A stretch of 6,490 nt of DNA from an uncultured Angelakisella sp. (GTDB lineage Bacteria > Bacillota > Clostridia > Oscillospirales > Ruminococcaceae): positions 1 to 6,490 of the forward strand of contig CALGIL010000076.1 of assembly GCA_937914895.1 (NCBI GenBank). Direction: 5' to 3'. Position numbers and translations under genes: made by a program. Position 1 is the first letter of the stretch. Each line of letters starts with the position of its first letter. The notes beneath the pieces were generated by a model, which was given only the letters and a program-made list of their open reading frames with translations, was not told the origin of the DNA and made no database searches. Shown piece after piece: positions 1-4,949 of this stretch.

Positions 1-200
1 GCTTCCAGGTGCTGCCCTCGGCCATGGACCCCATTCTGATCATGAAGATGGCCCCGGGCGGCTTCTTTACCTTCGGCCTCATCATCGCCATCCTCAACAA
101 GGTCACCCATGGACGCGCCTTAAAAAAACGCGCCGCCGCGGGCTGCGCCGGATGTCCGGCCGCGGCCGCCTGCGAATCGGCGGGGAAGGGAGAGTGCTAA
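1..200 (+). CDS. rnfE: RnfE, electron transport complex subunit E (C-terminal part only)
   Basis: This is the 3' end of an integral membrane subunit of the Rnf ferredoxin:NAD+ oxidoreductase, cut by the left edge; the reading frame begins at base 3 and about 65 residues remain. The visible part holds the last hydrophobic helix (APGGFFTFGLIIAILNKV), preceded by the PxxxxxxKMAPGGFF-type loop seen near the end of RnfE/NqrD proteins. RnfE and RnfA are homologous, oppositely oriented six-helix proteins, and the pair holds a [2Fe-2S] cluster in the membrane; the RnfE cysteines for it lie outside the window. After the helix comes a basic stretch (ALKKR) and then a small tail with four cysteines in a C-x2-C-x5-C-x7-C pattern, the last being the final residue. 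That tail is not needed for the known RnfE role. The gene ends 3 nt before rnfA. The assignment rests largely on position before rnfA-rnfB, in the clostridial rnfCDGEAB order. Confidence 0.85.
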   Translation, partial: FQVLPSAMDPILIMKMAPGGFFTFGLIIAILNKVTHGRALKKRAAAGCAGCPAAAACESAGKGEC

Positions 201-203
201 GGG

Positions 204-797
204 ATGAAAGAGCTTTTTGTCATTCTCTTTACCGGGATTCTCACCGAAAACTTTGTGCTCAATAAGTTCCTGGGCATCTGCCCCTTTCTGGGGGTTTCCA
301 AGAAGATGGATTCCGCCGTGGGCATGAGCATTGCCGTCACCTTTGTCATGGTGATGTCCACCGCTGTCACCTGGCCCATCTACACCTACGTTCTCGTCCC
401 CCGCGACCTTGCCTATATGCAGACCATCGTCTTCATCCTCATCATCGCGGCCCTGGTGCAGGTGGTGGAGATGATCCTTAAAAAATTCATTCCGGCCCTC
501 TACCGGGCGCTGGGCATTTACCTGCCCCTGATTACCACCAACTGCGCCGTGCTGGGCGTCACGGTCCTCAACATTGACAAGGGCTTTGAGAATCTGGGCC
601 TGGCCATTGTCAACGCCCTTGGCGCCGGCCTTGGCTTTCTGCTGGCCATGGTGCTCTTCTGCGGGGTCCGCTCCCGGGTGGAGCGCGCCGACGTGCCCGA
701 AAGCTTTCAGGGCATCCCCATCACCCTGATTGCCGCCGCCATTGTTTCCGTCTCCTTCATGGGCTTTACGGGCCTTGTCGAAGGAATCTTTCAGTAA
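204..797 (+). CDS. rnfA: RnfA, electron transport complex subunit A
   Basis: This 197-residue polytopic membrane protein is full length for RnfA/NqrE (about 190-200 aa). Six hydrophobic helices are visible at roughly residues 3-25, 39-58, 72-92, 102-122, 131-152 and 172-193. The two family cysteines are present: C26 in the FLGICPFLGVS motif and C114 in LITTNCAVLG. In Rnf/Nqr structures the equivalents join two from the RnfE/NqrD partner to hold a [2Fe-2S] cluster midway through the membrane, passing electrons between the cytoplasmic and periplasmic-side carriers. A third cysteine, C153, is not part of this set. The ATG at 204 is preceded by GGGAGAG (188-194) with a 9-nt spacer and lies 3 nt after the rnfE stop, so translation is probably coupled. 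The protein acts in the cytoplasmic membrane, conserving the energy of ferredoxin oxidation as an ion gradient; whether the ion is Na+ or H+ cannot be told here. Confidence 0.96.
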   Translation: MKELFVILFTGILTENFVLNKFLGICPFLGVSKKMDSAVGMSIAVTFVMVMSTAVTWPIYTYVLVPRDLAYMQTIVFILIIAALVQVVEMILKKFIPALYRALGIYLPLITTNCAVLGVTVLNIDKGFENLGLAIVNALGAGLGFLLAMVLFCGVRSRVERADVPESFQGIPITLIAAAIVSVSFMGFTGLVEGIFQ

Positions 798-811
798 GGG
801 AGGGCGCCTGA

Positions 812-1597
812 ATGCTTTCAGGAATTTCCATTGTAACAGGACTGGGACTTGCCGCCGGTGCCCTTTTGGCCTTCGCCTCCAAGGTGTTCCATGTGGATGT
901 GGACAAAACGGTGGAGGAGGTGCGGGAGCTGCTCCCCGGCGCCAACTGCGGCGCCTGCGGCTATGCCGGCTGTGACGATTACGCCGCCGCCCTTGCCACC
1001 CGGGAGGTCAAGTGCAACCTGTGCACCCCCGGCGGCAGCGCTGTGGCCCGCCAGGTCAGCGAGTACCTGGGCCTGCCCTTTGAGGATGTCCGGGAAAAGA
1101 AGGTCGTCCTTAAGTGCAGCGGCAACTATGACACCAGCGAATATATCATGGACTATGAGGGCCCAGCCTCCTGCAAGGCCTGCAATACCTTTTATCAGGG
1201 GCGGCGCAGCTGCAGCCACGGGTGCCTGGGCTACGGCGACTGCGTAAAGGTCTGCAAATTTGGGGCACTCAGCGTGGACAACGGCCTGGTGGTCGTCAAC
1301 CGCGCCCTGTGCACCGGCTGCGGCGCCTGTGTCAAGATCTGCCCCAACCATCTGTTCCAGCTGACGGTGGACACCAGCCTTGTGTATGTGGGCTGCTCCT
1401 CCCACGACAAGGGTGCGTTTACCCGCAAAATCTGCACGGCCGGGTGCATCGGCTGTATGCGCTGCCAAAAGGCCTGCGAATACGACGCCATTGTGGTCAC
1501 CGAAAACCTGGCCGCCATCGACCCGGAAAAGTGCACCAACTGCCAGAAGTGCGTGGAGGTCTGTCCCACCAAGGTCATTCATTCCTACGTGCAGTAA
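812..1597 (+). CDS. rnfB: RnfB, iron-sulfur ferredoxin-receiving subunit
   Basis: RnfB accepts electrons from reduced ferredoxin and feeds them into the Rnf membrane core. The 261-residue protein starts with one membrane anchor (about residues 4-23), followed by the Fe-S domain typical of RnfB with C46, C49, C54 and C71 (NCGACGYAGC motif). Multiple ferredoxin-type cluster motifs follow: a clostridial-style segment with C121, C124, C134, C138, C144, C148 (HGCLGYGDC core); C167/C170/C173/C177; C212/C215/C218/C222; and C241/C244/C247/C251. There are 26 cysteines in all. Length lies between E. coli RsxB (about 190) and longer acetogen RnfB proteins. Two motifs lack the usual proline after the fourth cysteine (K149, E223), while C177 and C251 keep it. 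GGGAGGG at 798-804 sits 7 nt before the ATG, and the gap from rnfA is 14 nt. It is the last gene of the rnf operon, followed by a terminator. Confidence 0.96.
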   Translation: MLSGISIVTGLGLAAGALLAFASKVFHVDVDKTVEEVRELLPGANCGACGYAGCDDYAAALATREVKCNLCTPGGSAVARQVSEYLGLPFEDVREKKVVLKCSGNYDTSEYIMDYEGPASCKACNTFYQGRRSCSHGCLGYGDCVKVCKFGALSVDNGLVVVNRALCTGCGACVKICPNHLFQLTVDTSLVYVGCSSHDKGAFTRKICTAGCIGCMRCQKACEYDAIVVTENLAAIDPEKCTNCQKCVEVCPTKVIHSYVQ

Positions 1598-1608
1598 GGC
1601 CCGGCGGC

Positions 1609-1647
1609 AAAAGGATCTGTGCGGCAGCGCCGCGCAGGTCCTTTTTT
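1609..1647 (+). terminator. Rho-independent terminator of the rnf operon
   Basis: A 16-bp stem (1610-1625 with 1629-1644) closes on a 3-nt loop; all positions pair, two of them as G-U wobbles. The T run at 1642-1647 follows directly, overlapping the base of the stem. It lies 12 nt after the rnfB stop codon, the classical layout of an intrinsic terminator, and separates the rnf genes from the next transcription unit. Confidence 0.92.
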
Positions 1648-1666
1648 GCGCCCCCTGCAAAAATAA

Positions 1667-1695
1667 TTGTCTTTTGATGCACAAGGTGGTATAAT
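1667..1695 (+). promoter_or_regulatory. Sigma-A type promoter for the coiled-coil/cdaA unit
   Basis: A -35 element TTGTCT (1667-1672) and a perfect -10 TATAAT (1690-1695) are separated by exactly 17 bp. The region is AT-richer than its surroundings and lies between the rnf terminator and the next gene. Transcription would start near 1702, leaving a leader of about 50 nt. No operator-like inverted repeat is obvious around it. Confidence 0.85.
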
Positions 1696-1742
1696 CATTT
1701 TAACTAAATCGTACGCTTCGGACCTGAGAAAACAAAAGGAAT

Positions 1743-1746
1743 GGAG
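1743..1746 (+). promoter_or_regulatory. Ribosome binding site that selects the ATG at 1753
   Basis: Two in-frame ATGs exist, at 1741 and 1753. The AAAGGA at 1735-1740 touches the first ATG with no spacer and would work poorly for it. GGAG at 1743-1746 is 6 nt before the ATG at 1753, and AAAGGA is 12 nt before it. The 1753 start is therefore preferred; the upstream start would add only four residues (MEKT). Confidence 0.65.
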
Positions 1747-1752
1747 AAAACC

Positions 1753-2535
1753 ATGGACCAGCAAAAAGTATTTCCAACAGCCATGTTCGGCTTTCAGAAA
1801 AAAGTGGTTTTGGACTACATATACTCCAAGGACGCCGCGGCAAAGGCCAGGGAGGCGGAGCTCCAGGGGGAAACGGACGCCATGGGGGCCAAAACGGAGG
1901 AGCTCCGGGGCGTGGTGGAGGAGCTGACCAGCCAGCAGGAAATTTTAAAGGCCCAGCTTTACAACGAAAAAGAGGCCCACGCGGCCCAAAAGGCCGCCTA
2001 TGACAAGCTGAAGGCCGACGCGGACCAGCTGGTGCAGGTGGCGCGCAACAAGGACAACGAGCTGCAGATTCAGCTGGAGCTGAACAAGCAGCTGCAAAAT
2101 AAATCCGCCGACCAGGAGGGCAAAATCAAGCTGCTGCTGGCCCGCCTGGAGCAGATGGAGGCCCAGCAGGAGCAAAACCCGGCGCGGCAGGCCATGGAAA
2201 AGGCCGCAAAGGAGGCGGACGCCGTTTTGGAAACCGCCCGCCGCCAGGCCAAGGAAATGGTGGAAAGCGCCGCCGCCAGCGTAAGGGCCGCAAAGGCCGC
2301 GGGGGAGCTGGGCAGACTAAAGGATGAGTTTTCCGGGCTGAAGGCGGATATTTGGGCAACCCTGGGCGCCTTTGAACAGACCCTGTCCGGCCTTGGCGGG
2401 GACGCCGCCGAGGCACAGGCGGAAGTGAAGGAAGCTGAGGAAGCTGAGGAAGCTGAGGAAGCTGAGGAGGCCGGGGAGACCGGACAGCCTGCGGAAAGAC
2501 CGGACCCCTACACCCAAGACCATTTTTTTCGATGA
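1753..2535 (+). CDS. Coiled-coil protein with DivIVA-like N-terminus
   Basis: From the preferred start this encodes 260 residues. The N-terminus (residues 7-24, FPTAMFGFQKKVVLDYIY) resembles the short DivIVA-like motif in which a G-F/Y-x-K-x-x-V-x-x-Y-I segment precedes a long coiled coil; such proteins occur in Firmicute cell division and polarity roles. Residues from about 27 to 190 are rich in Glu, Gln, Lys, Ala and Leu with heptad character, with no membrane segment or signal peptide, so it is probably a cytoplasmic elongated protein. A four-fold EAE repeat (residues 227-238) forms an acidic tail. It is first in the unit containing cdaA and cdaR and has its own promoter. Oddity: the frame ends at TGA 2533-2535 just after seven T, while the +1 frame continues as credible protein to 2689 (separate entry); an intact version would have about 311 residues. 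Exact function is unknown; DivIVA kinship is judged by eye. Confidence 0.8.
   Translation: MDQQKVFPTAMFGFQKKVVLDYIYSKDAAAKAREAELQGETDAMGAKTEELRGVVEELTSQQEILKAQLYNEKEAHAAQKAAYDKLKADADQLVQVARNKDNELQIQLELNKQLQNKSADQEGKIKLLLARLEQMEAQQEQNPARQAMEKAAKEADAVLETARRQAKEMVESAAASVRAAKAAGELGRLKDEFSGLKADIWATLGAFEQTLSGLGGDAAEAQAEVKEAEEAEEAEEAEEAGETGQPAERPDPYTQDHFFR
2431..2466 (+). repeat. Four perfect tandem copies of a 9-bp unit
   Basis: The unit GAAGCTGAG occurs four times without mismatch or gap, followed by a partial continuation GAG GCC. It is in frame and encodes EAE four times in the acidic tail of the coiled-coil protein. Because the unit is a multiple of three, slippage would change tail length without shifting the frame. 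Confidence 0.95.
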
Positions 2536-2689
2536 CGCCCGGCCTGCCGAAAGGTGGGGACGGGCGGATTCGGGTCAGAGTAAGAAGAAGGGAAACCGCC
2601 GGCGCACAGCCGCAAAGCCGCCCAGGCGGCGCGGACTAGGCTGGCTTTTATCGAAAATCGGGGACGCGGCAGCCCGCTGGCTGAACTAA
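2523..2689 (+). other. Possible +1-frame C-terminal extension of the coiled-coil gene
   Basis: After the T run at 2523-2529 the annotated frame ends at 2535, but the +1 frame reads on through 52 codons from GAT at 2531 to TAA at 2687-2689. It begins FFDDARPAERWGR, continues with a basic cluster (SKKKGNRRR, then KPPRRR) and ends with GLGWLLSKIGDAAARWLN, which forms an amphipathic helix on a wheel. 36 of its 52 codons end in G or C, in keeping with the neighbourhood, and it has no start codon with ribosome binding site of its own. Loss of one T, or a +1 slip of tRNA-Phe from TTT to TTC before the CGA codon, would join the frames. The alternative is that this is just a chance open frame in GC-rich intergenic DNA: upstream, the same frame is already open back to a stop at 2426-2428. 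Confidence 0.55.
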
Positions 2690-2699
2690 GGCGCGTCCC
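2661..2699 (+). other. Stem-loop just upstream of the cdaA ribosome binding site
   Basis: GGGACGCG (2661-2668) pairs perfectly with CGCGTCCC (2692-2699). A smaller AGCC/GGCT stem can form inside the loop. No T run follows, so it is not a normal terminator. It ends 4 nt before the GGGAGGA of cdaA and spans the stop of the possible extension frame. A role in mRNA processing or in limiting readthrough is conceivable but not shown. Confidence 0.45.
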
Positions 2700-2703
2700 G
2701 GCA

Positions 2704-2725
2704 GGGAGGAATGCTGGACCCATGA
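2704..2725 (+). promoter_or_regulatory. cdaA ribosome binding site with overlapping four-codon ORF
   Basis: GGGAGGA (2704-2710) is 11 nt before the cdaA ATG at 2722. An ATG at 2711 directly abuts it and opens a four-codon frame (M-L-D-P) whose TGA at 2723-2725 overlaps the cdaA start. With no spacer the 2711 ATG is a poor start. The same 11-nt spacing occurs at cdaR, which supports 2722 as the true start. The mini-ORF may be chance. Confidence 0.5.
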
Positions 2726-3606
2726 CAAACATCAACTTCGCACAGCTGTGGGACGGCTTTGTGGCAACCCTGCACATGTTTAAGCTTCAGGATTTCCTGG
2801 ACATCGTCATTGTCGCCGTCATCATCTACTACCTCATCCGCCTGGTGCGGGAGACCCGCGCCGAGCAGCTGATCAAGGGCGTCTTTGCCATTCTGGCCAT
2901 GTACCTGGTGGCCTATCTGGTGGGGTTCCGCACTGTCAAAACCATTATGGAGTACATCATCCGGTACGGCGCCATCGTCCTTTTGGTGCTGTTCCAGCCG
3001 GAGCTGCGCAAAATTCTGGAGCAGGTGGGCCGCACCAGCATCAGCAGGCTGCCCGTGTTTGCCGGGGCCCTGGGCACCCAGGAGCAGGAGCGGGCCATGA
3101 CCGTCAAGACCATTGACGCCATCTGCGACAGCTGCGCCATGCTGTCCAAGGAGCGCATCGGCGCCCTTATCGTCATGGAAAAGACCACCCGCATCGGGGA
3201 CATTATTTCCACCGGCACCATCATCGATTCCCAGCCCAGCGCCGACCTCATCAAAAATATCTTCTTTCCCAACACGCCCCTTCACGACGGGGCATTGGTC
3301 ATCCGGGGCAACCGGCTGTATGCGGCGGGGTGCTTTTTACCCCTGTCCGACAACTACGAAATCAGCCGCACCCTGGGCACCCGCCACCGCGCGGCCCTGG
3401 GGATGAGCGAGGTGTCCGACGCCGTGGTGGTGGTGGTCTCGGAGGAGACGGGCAACATCTCGGTGGCCAAAAACAGCAAGCTGAACCTGCGCCTGACCGC
3501 CAACAACCTGAGCAAGATTCTTTACGAGGAGTTTGTGGAAAGCGGCGGGGACCACACGTCGGACCGCAAAAAGTTTTTTGGAAAGAAAGGAACCAGGCAG
3601 CCATGA
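2722..3606 (+). CDS. cdaA: CdaA, membrane diadenylate cyclase
   Basis: CdaA (DacA) condenses two ATP into cyclic di-AMP, the second messenger controlling potassium and osmolyte balance and cell-wall homeostasis in Firmicutes. The 294-residue product has the family layout: three hydrophobic helices (about residues 25-42, 50-68 and 78-91), the FQPELRKILEQVGR linker, then the DAC catalytic domain (about 110-265). Both catalytic signatures are intact: D189-G190-A191 in LHDGALVI, and R221-H222-R223 in LGTRHRAALG. The conserved MEKTTRIGDI and SDAVVVVVSEETG segments are also present. Length matches typical CdaA (about 270-290 aa) with a short basic tail. GGGAGGA at 2704-2710 precedes the ATG. Its stop overlaps the cdaR start by 4 nt (ATGA), indicating translational coupling, and the cdaA-cdaR pairing is the standard one in Firmicutes. 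It is probably transcribed from the promoter upstream of the coiled-coil gene. Confidence 0.97.
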   Translation: MTNINFAQLWDGFVATLHMFKLQDFLDIVIVAVIIYYLIRLVRETRAEQLIKGVFAILAMYLVAYLVGFRTVKTIMEYIIRYGAIVLLVLFQPELRKILEQVGRTSISRLPVFAGALGTQEQERAMTVKTIDAICDSCAMLSKERIGALIVMEKTTRIGDIISTGTIIDSQPSADLIKNIFFPNTPLHDGALVIRGNRLYAAGCFLPLSDNYEISRTLGTRHRAALGMSEVSDAVVVVVSEETGNISVAKNSKLNLRLTANNLSKILYEEFVESGGDHTSDRKKFFGKKGTRQP

Positions 3607-4871
3607 TTGCCAAGGGTAAATGGAACATCCGGGAACTGCTCCGCAACGCCACAGCCAGCAAAGTTTTGTCGGTGCTGATTGCCGTCTGCCTGTGGTTTTT
3701 TGTGGTGTACGCCGTTGACAATGTGGATGTAAAGACCATCACCGACGTGCCGGTGCAGATTGACGAGGCCGCCCTGCAGTCCCTGGGCCTGAGCATCATC
3801 GAGGGCGGGGACGCCACCCTGACGGTGGAGGTATCCGGAAAGCGGTATGACATTGGCAACCTGACCCGGGACGACATTCATCTCCGCGCCTTTCTGACCT
3901 CGGTCAAGGGCGCGGGCCAGTACGAGCTGGCGGTGGAGCCCAGCGCCAGCCTCAGCGCCCCTTACACCGTGCAGATTAAGGGGTCCAGCTCCATCCGGGT
4001 CACCTTTGACCGGATGATGTCCAAGGAGGTGCCTATCGAGCTGGACATCGACGGCATTTCGGTCCCCGAAAGCTATCTGCTGGGCCAGGTGGAGCTTTCC
4101 CCCTCGGAGCTGACCATCAGCGGGCCGCAGAACGACGTCACCCGGGTGGCCCGGGCGGTGGTCCGGTACGAGGGGCCCAGCCAGCCCCTGACCGTGTCCC
4201 AGGTGTTCAGCGTCCCCATTCAGCTGCTGGACCGGGAAGGGGAGCCGGTAGCCAGCGAACACCTGATCAGCAACATCACCACCACCGATATTATTGTGCC
4301 GGTAAAGAAGATTGCCGACCTGCCCCTGACCCTGTCCTTCCTCAACGTGCCCCAGGGGCTGGATGTGGACGATTTGCTTTACTATATGTCCAGCGATACC
4401 ATCCAGGTGGCCGCCCCCGAGGACGCCATGCGCAACATCTATGAAATCAAGGTGGGCAACCTCAACTTTGAAAATCTGGACCTTACCAAGCAGAGCATTT
4501 ATTCCTTCCCGGTCAACCTGCCCGAGGACTTTGTCAACATCAACTATGTGGACGAGGTGGTGGTGGAGTTTGACAACAGCGGCTTTTCCGAACAGCACCT
4601 CAATTTGAGCAATTTTGTCATCACCAACGTTCCGCCGGGCTACGAGGCCCACGTCATCACCTCGGCCATCAACTTTGTCAAGGTCATTGGCACCGAGTCC
4701 GCCATGCACAACCTGAAGGCCAGCGACTTTGTGGTGGAGATCGACCTTTCCGACCGGGAGATCCGCCTGGCCTCCTACGAAATGCCGGTGCGCATCTACG
4801 CGCCGGAGCGGGGCCTGGTGTGGGCGGTGGGCAGCTATTCGGTGGTCATTGAGGTGCGGGAGGCCGAATAA
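3603..4871 (+). CDS. cdaR: CdaR, YbbR-domain regulator of CdaA
   Basis: This 422-residue protein has a short cytoplasmic N-terminus, one membrane helix (residues 21-38, VLSVLIAVCLWFFVVYAV) and a large extracytoplasmic part made of four YbbR-type beta repeats. The repeats begin roughly at residues 44, 140, 238 and 332, each with the usual pattern VPV/IxLxxxxxPxGY..., then V.V.GP.. and a D/N-L spacer. CdaR binds CdaA at the membrane and modulates its cyclase activity. The start is set at ATG 3603, overlapping the cdaA stop in an ATGA junction, because AAAGGA (3586-3591) lies 11 nt upstream and the membrane anchor sits just after it. The frame is open further upstream to 3330, but that part lies inside cdaA and reads as low-complexity out-of-frame sequence. 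Length is close to the four-domain form common in Firmicutes. Confidence 0.93.
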   Translation: MIAKGKWNIRELLRNATASKVLSVLIAVCLWFFVVYAVDNVDVKTITDVPVQIDEAALQSLGLSIIEGGDATLTVEVSGKRYDIGNLTRDDIHLRAFLTSVKGAGQYELAVEPSASLSAPYTVQIKGSSSIRVTFDRMMSKEVPIELDIDGISVPESYLLGQVELSPSELTISGPQNDVTRVARAVVRYEGPSQPLTVSQVFSVPIQLLDREGEPVASEHLISNITTTDIIVPVKKIADLPLTLSFLNVPQGLDVDDLLYYMSSDTIQVAAPEDAMRNIYEIKVGNLNFENLDLTKQSIYSFPVNLPEDFVNINYVDEVVVEFDNSGFSEQHLNLSNFVITNVPPGYEAHVITSAINFVKVIGTESAMHNLKASDFVVEIDLSDREIRLASYEMPVRIYAPERGLVWAVGSYSVVIEVREAE

Positions 4872-4896
4872 CGGCGTCCCGTAAACAAAAGAACCC

Positions 4897-4926
4897 ATGG
4901 GCCTGCTCTTTTCAGGGCAGGCTCAT
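4897..4926 (+). other. 13-bp RNA hairpin between cdaR and the FAD dehydrogenase gene
   Basis: The arms 4897-4909 and 4914-4926 pair along 13 positions (two G-U wobbles) around a TTTC loop. It sits 25 nt after the cdaR stop and 7 nt before the GGAGGGG of the next gene. No T run follows, so full termination on the + strand is unlikely. It could stabilise the 3' end of upstream mRNA, mark a processing site, or tune expression of the downstream gene. Confidence 0.6.
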
Positions 4927-4949
4927 CTTGACTGGAGGGGAAAAACGCC

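Noticed and set aside
818..1684. 288-codon open frame on the minus strand opposite rnfB
   Set aside because: Low-complexity Ala/Gly/His composition typical of antisense to a GC-rich gene; it also crosses the rnf terminator. The + strand RnfB has clear Fe-S motifs.
1696..1752. c-di-AMP or other riboswitch in the leader of the coiled-coil gene
   Set aside because: The leader is only about 50 nt and shows no strong stems or known riboswitch core.
2615..2628. GCCGCC-CA-GGCGGC inverted repeat as a terminator before cdaA
   Set aside because: Only a short stem with too small a loop and no T run after it; it also lies within the possible coding extension.
2532..2639. Small ORF starting at ATG 2532
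   Set aside because: No ribosome binding site, ends at a TAG after about 35 codons, and is an Arg/Gly/Pro-rich composition expected of a shifted frame.
3422..3436. GTG trinucleotide run in cdaA as a slippage repeat
   Set aside because: It encodes the conserved valine-rich strand AVVVVVSEETG of the DAC domain, so the run follows from protein conservation.
3330..3602. Upstream extension of the cdaR frame
   Set aside because: The frame is open but lies within cdaA and reads as Gly/Arg/Pro/Gln-rich out-of-frame sequence; the ATG at 3603 has a ribosome binding site and precedes the membrane anchor.
3522..4898. 458-codon open frame on the minus strand opposite cdaR
   Set aside because: It is a mirror of cdaR codon bias, rich in His, Gly, Val and Asp with no recognisable domain, while the + strand gives a full YbbR protein with anchor and ribosome binding site.
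4928..4933. TTGACT as a -35 element before the FAD enzyme gene
   Set aside because: No -10 element fits downstream; the ribosome binding site and start codon occupy that space, and any transcript would start inside the coding region.
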